Below are positions 23,689 through 34,138 of a stretch of DNA of 64,000 nt, in pieces (the stretch's first letter is position 1; every line of letters starts with the position of its first letter). The stretch comes from Neoceratodus forsteri (lineage: Eukaryota; Chordata; Ceratodontiformes; Ceratodontidae), in assembly GCA_016271365.2 (NCBI GenBank), contig CM057459.1, positions 820,505,001 through 820,569,000 of the forward strand, given 5' to 3'. The translations under genes and the position numbers were made by a program. The notes under the pieces were generated by a model. That model was given only the letters and a program-made list of their open reading frames with translations, did no database searches and was not told the origin of the DNA.

Positions 23689-26075
23689 TAGTGGCAGGGT
23701 TGCACCACTATATTTAGGGCTGAGCAGGGGATTCTATGTTAAACCTCACATTTTGCACTTTAATATCTTTGCAACCATTCAACAGATTCACATGAAAGTT
23801 TGCATGCATGGTCTTGTGGTGTAGATATCTGGACTTGCCAAGTTTTAGTTGCAAGTGTGGATTCAGAGACACGGATAACACAAAAATGTAAAAACAAATC
23901 ACTTTTTTGTGCTGTTTTTTGTCATCACCTTGCGCCTAGATGGTTTGGAATTTTGGACTGAAATTTTCAGTTTGGAAAGGGCTTAGCACATAGATGTGTC
24001 TTTTTTTCTGGTTTGGTGAAAAAATATTAATCCGTTGCAAAGTTGTTAAATTTTAAAATGTCAGTTTCTGAGTATGCTCTGTAAGCACTTCAGGATAGCT
24101 GCTTGGAAGGAAAAAATAATTTGGTTCATATGAAAAAGGATTCTGTTTCATATGTGGCCAATCTTTTTTCATTTGGAAAAAATATTTTTCATTTGCTGCC
24201 ATCCCAAAAATGACATCATGCATAGAGACCAAGACATGTACCTTGCTCATCTGGACCCCATTAGGTGGACTCTGCACTTCACTTCTAGAAAAATTACTTA
24301 CAAATGCATTTAAAAAATGTTTTTATCCTTTTTCGTGACTTGCTTCTGCCTTTTCTGTATGCCATTTTTCATTTATATGAAAAAGAAACCTTTCACATGG
24401 AAAAATATTTTAGACTTTTTTTTTTTGTATGACCATTTTGTTAATACTGAAAATGATTCCTTTAAATGAAAAAGGTGTTTGGACTTGTTTTTTTTCCATA
24501 CTTTTTTTATTTGATGGGATCCTTTTCAATTGAATGAAAATGGGCATATGGAAAAACTGGAAAACAACTAAGTCCAAAATCTTTTTCCGTATGAAGGGAT
24601 CATTTTTCATTTGATAAAGAAAAGGATTCCTGCAAATGGAAAAATATTTAGCAGTTAGTTTTTATCCCTGATTGTCACTTGAACAGCCCATAACTGCAGC
24701 AAACTGTGTAATTAAGTAAAAAAAATATATATTAAAAAACAAAGTAAATGGTTTTAATACCCCCCCCAAAAAAAAATATCTAGTGGCTATATAAAAAATG
24801 AATAACATGAAATTAAATTTTTACTTGTATTTTTATCAATTTATTTGTATAAAATAATGGTTTCCCTGGTGTCTAGTGACATCCCCCCATGCTCCAATAG
24901 CTGTCCCTATCATCAATATATATTTCCCTAGTGTCTAGTGGCACCTTCCCACCCTCTGATCACCATCCCAATAATAAATCTATGTTTCCCTGGTATGTAC
25001 TGGCACCCCTACCCTCTGATCACCATCCCAGTGATAATTATTTGTTTTTTTCTGGTGTCTAGTGGCACCCCCACCCTCCAGTCACTGTTCCCTGGATAAA
25101 TATATGTTTGCCTGGTATCTAGTGGCATCTTTCCCTCAGATCACCATTCCCAAGATAAATATATGTTTGCCTGGTGTCTAGTGGCACCCTCACTCTCCAT
25201 TCACCATCCCAGTGATAAATATATGTTCCCCTTGTGTTTAGTGGCAACCACCACCCTCCAATCATGTCCCAGTAATAAATATGTTTTTTAGGTGTCTAGT
25301 GGACCCCCCCACCCTCTGATCACCATCCCTATAATAAATATATGTTTTCCTAGTATCTAGTGGCACCTCCCCACCCTCTGATCACCATCCCCATATTTTT
25401 TATAACCTGTAATAATGAAAACCTTCTCTCAATGTCTTTTTTTATAGCTGTAAAAAAGAAAATGGACCCTCACAGTTTCAACCCTCTACCCCAACATCCC
25501 ACTGAACACCCTCCACCCTGACTCCACACACCCCCACCCATTCTCACTCACCTTAAGAGATTACAGGGTGATGATCCACTCTCTAATTGAAGGCATGTCT
25601 TCCTGCTTGAACAGCTGACTGCAATATCAGAAACTAAGGTAAGTGCGGTTCAATGTATTTCAATGAAATTTTCAACTTCGATGCATAACAGTGTCATTTT
25701 TGTATATCTTGACACCTAATTTTCAATATGGCCTTTCTGGGATCCTAACTGATGATCTATCACAGAGGAATTTCATAAATCAAGTCTGAAAGGTGATTTT
25801 GCAGTCACTTGGATAAATTACCTTTCAGGCAGGATCTGAAAATTTTCATCACCTTTGTTCACGAGCTGGGGGTCATAAGATGTGCATGCTGAAAATTTGG
25901 GGTGAAAATATGTAAAAATGACAAATTTATGCACATCCATTGAAGTTTTACTATGCTTGCTTGTAACCTTGGTAATTTTTAATATTTTGAGCCCAGATTT
26001 TCAACATACCCATTTTTTAAACTACCTCATAAATTTGACAGCTATCACTTTTCCAGTCCTGGTCAAAATGTATTT
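23689..26075. mobile_element. AT-rich insertion of unknown class carrying tandem array B
   Basis: Lies between two adjoining pieces of the L1 RT (23688 and 28031). It opens with a hairpin (TATAGTGG...CCACTATA, about 23686-23713). At 24.10-24.65 kb it repeats words such as catatgaaaaag, ttttcatttg and ggaaaaatatttt in both orientations. Array B follows at 24.86-25.40 kb. The right end is near 26075, just before a CR1. No coding capacity is recognised and TIRs are not clear. Confidence 0.45.
24858..25398 (+). repeat. tandem array B, ~65-bp units carrying the tRNA-Glu-5'-like motif
   Basis: About eight head-to-tail units. Core close to TTTCCCTGGTGTCTAGTGGC, then ACCCCCACCCTC(T/C), a link GATCACCATCCCAATAATAA and ATATATG. 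The core has the same missing G as array A, so A and B descend from one unit type, though the links differ. Confidence 0.85.
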
Positions 26076-26084
26076 TCGCACCAA

Positions 26085-27335
26085 CATACGAACATACATA
26101 TGCACATATGAAATTGCCAGTAGATAAAGGCCTTATGGTCTATCAAGTCTGCTCAATTGTGTAGCTTGAAGCCCTTATACTGTAGCTGCCCCTCCCTCCC
26201 CTTCCCCTCCAGTGACCTTCCCCCTTACCCTGTCCCATCCCCTTTTGAAGCAGCCAAATATTCTACAGGTACCACTTTCTCTGGCAATGAGTTCCACCAA
26301 GACATCACTCTCTCCATAAAAAAGTGTCTCCTCACTTCCCTCCTGAACCTTCCCCAATCTCAGATTATGCCCTCAAGTGTTCCACCCCTTCTTAATTTGA
26401 AAAGCCCCTCTGTGCCCATCTTATTTATTCCCTTCATGTACTTGAAGGTTTCAGTCATGTCTTCCCACCCCTCCTCCAGGGAGTACATGTTCAACTCCCT
26501 CAGCCTGCTCTCATAGCCCCAAATCATTTTTGTTGCCCTGCGCTGCACTCCCTCCAGTAACCTAATGTTGTTCTTCAGGTACGATCACCAGAACTGCACA
26601 CAGTACTCCAACTGTGATCTAACTAGTGACCTGTATAGCAGCAGGATCATCTCCCCCTCCTGGAGGATATGCCTTTGGCAATACAACCCAGCATCTTGTT
26701 GACTTTTGCAGCTGCCTTTTTACACTGTGCTGAGTTTTTCATTGCTCCAGTTATGATCACTGCCAGATCCTTTTCCTCTTCCATCTTGGCTAGTTAAATT
26801 CCCCTAGTTGGTAGCTCCTCTTTGAGTTTTTTTGCACCGAAATGTAGCACCTTGCATTTCTTGGTGTTGAACCCCAGTTGCCAAGTGTCCGACCAGGCCT
26901 CCAATTTTGTCAGATCATCTTGCAACCCCTACCACTTTTCTAAGTTATCCTCTACTGCTACCATCTTGGTATCATCTTCAAACAGACTGGTCTTGCTCTT
27001 GATACCTAGTCAGATGTCTGCTATGAAGATCCCAAAAACCACCAGCCCTAGTACAGAGCCCTGTGGCAACTCACTTGTCACCAACCTGGGAGATGAGAGC
27101 TCCCCTCCCACAACCACCCTCTGCTGTCTCCCTTGCAGCCAGTTCCTTACCCATCCCACCAACTTTGGCGCTGCCCCTGTGCCTTCCAGCTTTCTTCCTA
27201 GCCTCCCATGTGGCACCAAATCAAATGCCTTACTGAAGTTTAGGTACAGGACAGCCACTGCATGGCCCCTGTCTAATTTCCTGGTTACCCAGTCATAGTA
27301 CTCAACCATGTGGCATGGAATGACGTTGTGGTGGT
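26085..27335 (-). mobile_element. CR1 LINE, 5'-truncated (RT thumb to 3' end)
   Basis: Minus strand, from 27335 leftward: YYDWVTRKLDRGHAVAVLYL then NFSKAFDLVPHG (about 27300-27200), WLQGRQQRVVVGG, LPQGSVLGLVVFGIFIADI (about 27075-27010), FEDDTKMVAVE (about 26985; family FADD, Ala changed to Glu), and the C-terminal CR1 tail RRATKMIWGYESRLRELNMY and YSLEEGWEDMTETFKYMKGI (26545-26415). It ends at about 26085 in the CR1-type 3' sequence. Only the 3' 1.25 kb is present. Stops and substitutions make it inactive. Confidence 0.85.
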
Positions 27336-27660
27336 GTGCAATCATGTTTTGGCAGTGATTCAAAAATTGTCAGTGCTGGATACATGAGAAGGCTATGCAG
27401 ACAATCTGGTTGGTGGTGTCCTACAAATAAAAGTGTAGGGCCTGGAGGGTCCTGCAATTCCACAACAACATACTGTGCATATTTGCATCTATGGAGGATT
27501 TGGAGCACAGGGAGTAGAGGGACCTGTGTTCCCATAGGCAAATAAGGATATGATTCCACTATCTCAAAGAGTATGGATAGATGGAAGTGCAGGATCCAGA
27601 AGGCTCTCTGCTCCCAGAGGCAAATAAGGATACAATTATACTATCTCAAAAACGAAGGAA
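27336..27660. repeat. two diverged ~75-bp direct repeats, otherwise unassigned
   Basis: GGCAAATAAGGATATGATTC and GGCAAATAAGGATACAATTA (about 27537 and 27620), each followed by ACTATCTCAAA, mark two units. No coding signal. Confidence 0.5.
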
Positions 27661-28028
27661 ATTCTTTGCAAAAAAAAAAAAACATGATAATGCAACATTT
27701 AGGGTTCATGCTAAAGTGGAAAAAAGTAGGGAAATGTAGTTTATGGTTTCCAACATTAAAACCTCATCCCCACCCCAAAAACAAATCAAGGGTGCAATCT
27801 TCCTTGGGGTTATCAACCCTAAAGCTTACCTCATTAGGTGTGTATGTTTCTGGAGTGTATAGAATAGGGGAATGTTCTAGGGCTGATAGCCCCAAGGAAA
27901 ACTTCACCCCTGATTTGCTTTAGGGGTTGGGGTGGGGTTTTAGGGTTGGAAATTCAAAACCTTCCCTACTTTTTTTGCTTTAGCATGAACCCTAAATGTT
28001 GCATTAATGCATTTTTTTTGTAAAGAAT
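27661..28028. mobile_element. 368-bp palindromic MITE
   Basis: Starts ATTCTTTGCAAAAAAAA (27661) and ends with the reverse complement form TTTTTTTTGTAAAGAAT (28028). The arms also share ATGCAACATTTAGGGTTCAT then GCTAAAG, and AAAACCTCATCCCCACCCC versus GGGGTTGGGGTGGGGTTTT, and continue pairing to a ~50-bp loop near 27845. L1 RT homology resumes three bases later. Confidence 0.8.
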
Positions 28029-28030
28029 AA

Positions 28031-29075
28031 ATATTTAGCATAGACCCTATTCTCAGAGCAATACATGAGCATCATGAGATAAACAGCCTGTGTAATCCCG
28101 AAGGAATAGCATCTATTACTGTGTATGCTTATGCGAACATTTGTCTAAATGTGAAGGATCACTTTTCTGAAAGAAAAGCTATACAACTGTAAAATGATTT
28201 TGCAACTGCTTCTGGAGCAAAAATTAATGTGGATAAAAGTAAGGGATTAGCTATAAATGACAGAGTCACATATGTGACAAATATTGAAGGCACAGAGATA
28301 AACTCCTCAGTAGAGGTTTGGGGTGTTACATTTGGGAAAAAAGTAAACAGGCAGCTATAAATTGGGAGGATACATTTCAAATATTTGAAAAAATTAAACT
28401 GTTGGAAACATTGGCAACAAATGAGAAAGATTACTATTGTTTTAATATTTGTACTGTATTGTCCATTTTTACATATATTTGAGCATGGCATACCCTACCC
28501 CTAAGGAAACTGATGTTAAAATTCTGAGTTTGGAGTGCCAAATTATCTGGGACAGTAGATTCAATTCAATAAAAAGAAATATAGTATACCTGCCAATCAT
28601 CAAAGGAGGATTAACTCTTTTAAATCCAATTGTACTTTTTCGTAGTTTTTTTTAATTTTTATTTTGGAACTTTTCTTTTTTTCTGAAAAAAATAATTTAG
28701 ATACTGACATCCCTGGACTCAGTTTTGGCTAGAACCTTTAACAGCACAATGGCAACAGGGATTTAGAAAATTGAAAAAAAAATCAAACCAATGCCCAGCA
28801 TTTATATTTTCTGTAATTAATAATCTTAGATCTTTGAAATTAGAGGTGGATCAAATTTTGGGATCCACTAGATACATTATACCATTCAAGAGCATAACTA
28901 CAAGGTAGGAGACATTTATTAGGGAGTATCACAGTCTGAGTTGCAGAGGACTGAGAAATATTAGGCTTATAAGAGCCCCCGCTTGTAGGACACAGTAAGG
29001 CTTAGTTTCCATTGGCAATTGGGAGTGTGGGGTAACTCAAAGTGCAAAAGTATTTCAGAGAGATTGTGTCCCAAA
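28031..29075 (+). pseudogene. Tx1 L1 ORF2: RT palm remainder, thumb and C-terminal region
   Basis: Resumes with IFSIDPILRAIHEHHEINSL (28031-28090), directly downstream in the RT of the SPLI motif left at 23688. The catalytic YADD is changed to YANI (28130-28141), so the enzyme would be dead regardless of stops. Next come ATASGAKINVDKSKGLAI (about 28200-28255), LNCWKHWQQMRKITIVLIF (about 28395-28450) and IWDSRFNSIKRNIVYLPIIK then GGLTLLNP (28546-28632). The latter matches GSRLNQIKQNITYLPVPEGG in the minus-strand Tx1 L1 at 30.7 kb, showing the two are one family. Confidence 0.8.
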
Positions 29076-29393
29076 TAGTGCTGTGCAGAATTTTAAAATT
29101 CTGGCAGAATGAAATTCTGCAGAATATTCAAAATTCTGCTGAAATTCTGCCTAATTTTGCCACAAATGGAATGGTGAAGTTTCATGGTAGAAAACACTTG
29201 CAGAATGATTTTATGTAGAAAAAATGCTGTTCCATGGAATATTATTCTGGGAATCTTGATATTTTCTATGGAAATTATTGCAGAATAATTTTGCTGTGGA
29301 AAAATAACTTTTCCATGGAATAATATTCCGCAGATCACAATAGGTGGAATTCCACTGAAGAACCAGTGAAATTCTACATTCTGCAATGCACTA
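29076..29393. mobile_element. 318-bp AT-rich TIR element (MITE)
   Basis: Begins TAGTGCTGTGCAGAATTTTA (29076) and ends ACATTCTGCAATGCACTA (29393), giving an imperfect TIR of about 16 bp. The interior repeats ttctgcagaat and ttccatgga palindromic words. It splits the C-terminal end of the Tx1 L1. No clear target duplication. Confidence 0.65.
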
Positions 29394-29466
29394 GTCTTAA
29401 GGAGACTTTTCCTTCAGTATCAAAAGTCATGGAACACTTATTTGTGGACTGTCCACATGTTAAATG
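29394..29466 (+). pseudogene. Tx1 L1 ORF2: C-terminal Cys motif fragment
   Basis: Reads KVMEHLFVDCPHVKC (about 29425-29468), the HLFxxCPxxK signature near the end of L1-type ORF2. A SINE begins directly after it. Confidence 0.6.
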
Positions 29467-29721
29467 TCAGTGTCAGTAGCTCAGTAGGTAGAACACTCAC
29501 CTCTGAGACCGGGAGATCAGAGGGCTGTGGGTTCAGTTCCCACATCTGGCACTTAGGTTAATATCCCAGTACTGACACAGTAGTGCAGTATGAGAGGGGT
29601 GCTGCACTTCTGAGGTGCTGTCTTTCAGATGAAACGATAAACCGAGGTCCCATCTGCCTGGATTGGTGGTATTTCAGGTGGATGTTAAAGATCCCATGGC
29701 ACTTATGGAAAAGAATAGGGG
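29467..29721 (+). mobile_element. tRNA-derived SINE, copy 1
   Basis: Pol III promoter boxes are visible: A box TAGCTCAGTAGG at 29477-29488 and B box GGTTCAGTTCC at 29530-29540, 53 bp apart as in tRNA. The body contains GTGCTGTCTTTCAGATGAAA then CGATAAACCGAGGTCC and GTTAAAGATCCCATGGCACT, a body I know from several vertebrate SINEs and LINE tails. The 3' end (ggaaaagaatagggg) abuts the 3' terminus of the minus-strand Tx1 L1. A second, antisense copy is at 33885-34138. Confidence 0.8.
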
Positions 29722-30781
29722 AAAGTTTTATTGAGACATAAATCATACAATATAACACAAAGCATGATACAAAAAAAGAAAAACAGGATAACTATTATAC
29801 AGCCATTCAGTAACTGCAAAATCAGAGTCTGTGATCCAAGGAAGAGCTTTCAAAAGTTCCAAAAGAGTTATATCTGAGTATATAGTACATTCATGCTCAT
29901 AAATTTCTTTTAAATCTTGTACAATCTTTCTTTTGAGCTCCAAATAGGAGCAGTCCTTTTGCTGCAAAGAAAACATGCAACGCACCATCCAAATATTCCA
30001 TTTAATGCAGCCGAAAACAAGGTTCAAAGTGTCCTGGTGCCATTTTGGTCACCGAGGAGAAAAACTCCATAAACAATATTCAAATAAGTAACCGACTGAA
30101 GCAAGGGGGTAGCCCATGCCTGTGCCAAAAAGGACCACCACTTTTTGATAAAGGAACAGTCAAAAAATAGATGAGGGATAGTTTCAAGTTCTGTAATACA
30201 TAGTAAGCGAGAACACATTCTATCTTGAGACTGCTTATGTTTATGATTTGCTTTTACATTAATCTTTTCATGGCATGAAAGCCAATGAAAATCCCACATT
30301 TTGGCTGGAACCCTTTTACATCTCCACAAAGACAAAAGGGAAGGGAGGTGTTGACCAGGACACTTGTCAAAGGGCACTGATACAGCACAAACCGTCAGGA
30401 GTAAATTCTTATATAAAACTTTATATGAATGGTTTAATAACATCTGAACAGACACCTTCCATTGTTTCAGATGTAAAAACATATGTTTTACGAAAGTTGG
30501 TATACCACAGTTTGTCTTAACGCAGTTAAGGAATTATTTTCCCATTGATGAAACCAAATCCTACAAGAGTCATAAAACCAGGGTTCCCACCCACTTTGGG
30601 CATGAATCAACAAAGGCCGATGGTTTGCAGTGAAAAAAATACAAGAAAAAAATAACAAAGGGTTAACCATACAAACGCCACCCTCAGGGACAGGTAAATA
30701 AGTGATATTCTGCTTTATCTGGTTTAACCTACTTCCCCAAAGAGCCTGGAAAAACATGCTAAAGACAACAGTTTCTAACTG
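29722..30781 (-). pseudogene. Tx1 L1 (second copy): ORF2 C-terminus and 3' UTR
   Basis: From 30757 leftward: GSRLNQIKQNITYLPVPEGG, WEPWFYDSCRIWFHQW, then the C-terminal Cys region (VPFDKCPGQHLPSLLSLWRC, TELETIPHLFFDCSFIKKWW; about 30400-30130). It ends near 29722. A polyadenylation signal AATAAA (plus-strand TTTATT at 29727-29732) lies at the very end, as in an intact LINE 3' terminus. Long open stretches (153 and 95 codons) suggest a younger copy than the 8-29.5 kb element. Confidence 0.8.
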
Positions 30782-31891
30782 TCATGGAATAGGAAGTACA
30801 TAACTCAAAAAAAGGAAGGTGGAGATCAAGTAGTTTTTAATTAAGAAAACATGTTTCTTTTTCCCTATCTTCCCCCGGTTCCAGGAGGCCAGCTGAAGTT
30901 TACCTTGTTGCAGTTTAACATTCCAGTTAAAATAATCTGAGTCCCGTGTCCCAAAAAAAATCCCCAAAATATGAATAGGTCCCTCAACTAAACATAACGG
31001 GCCAATACAGTCCGAGGGGGAGGTTACTGAACAGACCCGAATAACCAGACTTTTAGTGTAATTTAAAACAGCACCAGAGAAGTTTCCAAAAATAGAGCAC
31101 TCATGGAGAGAATGAACCACTGAGGCTGCATCAGCAACAAGAAAACAAACATCATCTGCATATGCGATCGCCTTATAAGGCGAGCATAAGGCACAACTAG
31201 AAATAGCCTGAATCTGAGAGTTAGCATTCAACCGACGAAGCAAAACATCAAGAAAAAATACATATAACAACGGGCTTAAAGGACAGCCCTGATGAACCCC
31301 CCTTTTTATGGGGATCATGGGTCCTATCCAACCATTCACAACAGGCACAACAGTAGCTGTTCTATAGAAAGCACAAATCCAGCGCACCATAACATCAGGT
31401 ACATGCAGAAAACGAAGTGCTTCCCATAAAAAATCATGTCGAACCGAATCAAAAGCTGCCTTCTGATCCACAGAGACAACAAGTCCCAAAGCCTGATCTG
31501 CATATCCATGAGAAAATAATTCTCGAAGGAGGATCAAATGATCAAAAATTCTCCTTTGAGGCACAGAACAGGATTAAGCGGGATGCAAAACCACCTCCGC
31601 AATCCTCACCAAACGCTTCACAATAATTTTCGTTAAAAGCTTAAAGTCGGTGTTTAACATACATAAAGGCCGCCAATTCTCAAGAGAATGGATATCACCT
31701 TTCTGTTTATAAATGTAAATCAAAGTACCCTTAGTAAATTCCAAAGGGATAGATTCACATGTTAACAGGGAATTAAACACAGATGTAAGTTCTGGGACCA
31801 AATGGTCACACAGCACCTTATATAAGGCAGCAGGAAGACCATCCGGACCAGGAGTTCTCTGTACAGGTAATGAAGAAATAGCCAATGTCAA
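30782..31891 (-). pseudogene. Tx1 L1 (second copy): reverse transcriptase
   Basis: Two long open frames on the minus strand, 31891-31574 and 31564-30782 (260 codons), divided by one stop. RT blocks in order: RTPGPDGLPAALYKVLCDHL, ENWRPLCMLNTDFKLLTKII, SVDQKAAFDSVRHDFLWEAL, RGVHQGCPLSPLLYVFFLDV and the catalytic YADD at 31162-31151 (intact). TGLPxxPDG, KAAFD and HQGCPLSP are typical of the Tx1 branch of L1. Apart from the stop between the frames the RT core is well preserved. Confidence 0.88.
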
Positions 31892-31909
31892 ATCCTGCTC
31901 TGTGACAGG

Positions 31910-33253
31910 CTAACAAGCCTGGTCCTGACATGGCTGTGAGGGAGCTGGAATATCAAGGCCACTATACAAAGTCGCACTGTTACCAGCCACAGCAGGAAGG
32001 GGAGAAAAAAGGGCTGTAATATAATTTGTTACAATATGACAAATCTCAGTTTGTGAGTAACATAAGGTTCCTTCTGAATTTAGAAGACACATCATGTTTT
32101 TTCGGGCAGTCTGACGGGAATTAGATTCAAAAGGACAAATAACATCACGTGTTCCAACAGTACAAAATTTATGTTGGTGATAAAGTTGTTGTGATTGCCA
32201 TAATTGGAAAGTCAACATATCATTCTGTAGGACTTTTATTTGTTGAGAAAGGTCTTGCTCCATCATGTACTCTATGAAGAAGTAGTAGAAAGAGGAGCCC
32301 CGAGATGGAGAACCCTTCAGATAATCCAACACAGGGTTCTGTGTAAGCTCCAGTTCTTGAGGGAGACATAAGGGGTCAGTAGGGACTTTTGAAGTGCCTA
32401 TCGTGCTCTGCAGCTCCGGGCAGTCTTCAGGGCGGGGGGACAGTATTGGAGATGGACCCGACTTCCAACTTCCTGGGACAGTACCCTGAATCCAGCCAGC
32501 ACCTCTCAGCACCGATTCAACAGTCCAGGTAGGCACTTTATTTATTTCTACTGCAGATGATTCTTGTACAAGTGGGGAGCTCCGTGATGTTATTGAAGCA
32601 GGCTGTGGAAATGAAACCGAAGCCGTTTGTACTGCAGGCATCAAGGGAGCAGGCAGTAGGGCTGCAGCTACCAACTCACAGGTTGGGTCTGAGCCTGTCA
32701 CGGCAACAGACAGCAGAGGGGACACGTCAGGTAAATCCACAAGAGCTTCCAACCGAGTGGAAGATGCATCTTTGCTGTCGGCTCTCAGGCGTTGCAAATC
32801 TTTTTGCAGTTTCAGTTTTGTATTTGAAAAATGGCGCTCCACCACTGCGAAACGCTCCTGGATCTTTTGTGCTGTCAAACAGTGGTTATCAGAATCAGAT
32901 GAAGTAAAATCCTCCGGTAGGTCAACTGTAGGCACGCAAGTCAGCAAGTCAGTTCCATAAGAAATAAGCAGAGGGCTAGGTATATCAGCCTTGGTATTAG
33001 CAGCAGAACTTAAAGTTGAAGTAGGAACGTCAACAGGCAAAACAGCAGTTGTTGGTATCATGGTTTCCATTTGATCAGAGGTAGGAGCAAAGACCAAATC
33101 TCCCACCTTCATAGCTCCCTCCTTAGAAGGCAAGGGTGCATCCGCCATCTTGGACAGAGGTTCCCCCTCTGACGAGTAGGGGAATTTCCCCGGTGTCCTG
33201 GCCAAATATCTCTCATTCACTAAAAATACCACCAACAGCTTAATCTGGTTCAA
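31910..33253 (-). CDS. 447-codon open frame, Tx1 L1: unknown N-terminal part joined to ORF2 pre-RT region
   Basis: Longest open frame of the window. The C-terminal third (from about EYMMEQDLSQQIKVLQNDML) continues into the RT frames at 31891: RQTARKNMMCLLNSEGTLCY, HIVTNYITALFSP, the pre-RT region of Tx1 ORF2. The N-terminal two thirds do not look like endonuclease: it is Pro/Ser/Thr-rich with a short helical segment (QERFAVVERHFSNTKLKLQK). No APE motifs are present. Two readings: an internal deletion that fused ORF1-like N-terminal sequence to mid-ORF2, or a real variant lacking the endonuclease. An inner Met (MADAPLPSKEG, about 33148) sits in the context AAGATGGCGG. Start at 33253 is simply the first Met. 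Confidence 0.6.
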   Translation of the reverse strand: MNQIKLLVVFLVNERYLARTPGKFPYSSEGEPLSKMADAPLPSKEGAMKVGDLVFAPTSDQMETMIPTTAVLPVDVPTSTLSSAANTKADIPSPLLISYGTDLLTCVPTVDLPEDFTSSDSDNHCLTAQKIQERFAVVERHFSNTKLKLQKDLQRLRADSKDASSTRLEALVDLPDVSPLLSVAVTGSDPTCELVAAALLPAPLMPAVQTASVSFPQPASITSRSSPLVQESSAVEINKVPTWTVESVLRGAGWIQGTVPGSWKSGPSPILSPRPEDCPELQSTIGTSKVPTDPLCLPQELELTQNPVLDYLKGSPSRGSSFYYFFIEYMMEQDLSQQIKVLQNDMLTFQLWQSQQLYHQHKFCTVGTRDVICPFESNSRQTARKNMMCLLNSEGTLCYSQTEICHIVTNYITALFSPLPAVAGNSATLYSGLDIPAPSQPCQDQAC

Positions 33254-33340
33254 GGTCAGTTGGCATTCATCTGTATCCCCCTCCCCCGGGTCGTGCCTGA
33301 AAATAGGCAGGATTTGTCTAGTGCACTTACCCGGTCAACA

Positions 33341-33884
33341 AAAACTAAATAAAATAAAAATAAATAAATTCTTTTAGACATAACTTGCAGTCTCATGGAA
33401 AGATCATGAATGACAAAAAGTGATGTATTAGAATGTGATAATAGGACATTTTTCTCCCATTAGTTCTATGATTACAATACATTAAGGCTAGTATCTGCAT
33501 GTATAAAATTTCATTTATGGCAGTCATGGTGTTATTTAATATTTCAGCAATTATACCTAAACCTGTTTACAGTAGTACAATATATTTCACATAAATTGTT
33601 AACTATTTATGCTCAAGAAAGTTAGATAATGACTGTTTACTACTGTGTGAAGAAAGTGTAAATCTTTTGATTTACTTTGCAAGGGATAATGACCCTCTTT
33701 TACTTGAATTATTTTATATGTCTTAATCACTGAAAGGGGCAGGTTTGAATAAGAAATTGATGTTTTTAACTGAATGAATTGATTATTTTTGATTTATTAA
33801 TCAAAGTCTTCATTTTATTTTATGGTTTAAAGTGATCTGTGTTTTCTGTGGAATTGCATTTTTGTTTTATTAATCGATACCAAT
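33341..33884. other. AT-rich unassigned sequence
   Basis: No coding or repeat signal recognised; poly-A/T-rich. It may include the 5' flank of the minus-strand L1. Confidence 0.35.
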
Positions 33885-34138
33885 TTCCCTCCTATTGAAA
33901 AAAGTGCCTTGGATTCTTTTACTTCTACCTGGACACCCACCAGGACATTCCACAGATGGGTGGAAGGGACCTCAGTTTAACATCTCATCCAAAGGTCAGC
34001 ATGCCCCAACATTACTGCAACCCCAGTACTGCATCCAGGCGCCAGCATTTAGGTTTGAGTATAATGCCAGTGTGGGACTAGAATCCATGACCTTCTGGCC
34101 CTGAGGTGGATATGCTTTGAACTGAGCCATTTAAGGAG
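33885..34138 (-). mobile_element. tRNA-derived SINE, copy 2 (antisense)
   Basis: On the minus strand: ATGGCTCAGTTCAAAGC (decayed A-box region, about 34135), GGATTCTAGTCCCACACTGG (decayed B box, about 34085), TTTGGATGAGATGTTAAACT then GAGGTCCC and AAAGAATCCAAGGCACTTTT. These match copy 1's GATGAAACGATAAACCGAGG then TCCC and AAAGATCCCATGGCACTT in the same order and spacing. Confidence 0.8.

Noticed and set aside
29477..29540. Functional tRNA gene from A and B boxes
   Set aside because: The acceptor strands do not pair, and the sequence continues into a SINE body with a second antisense copy nearby.
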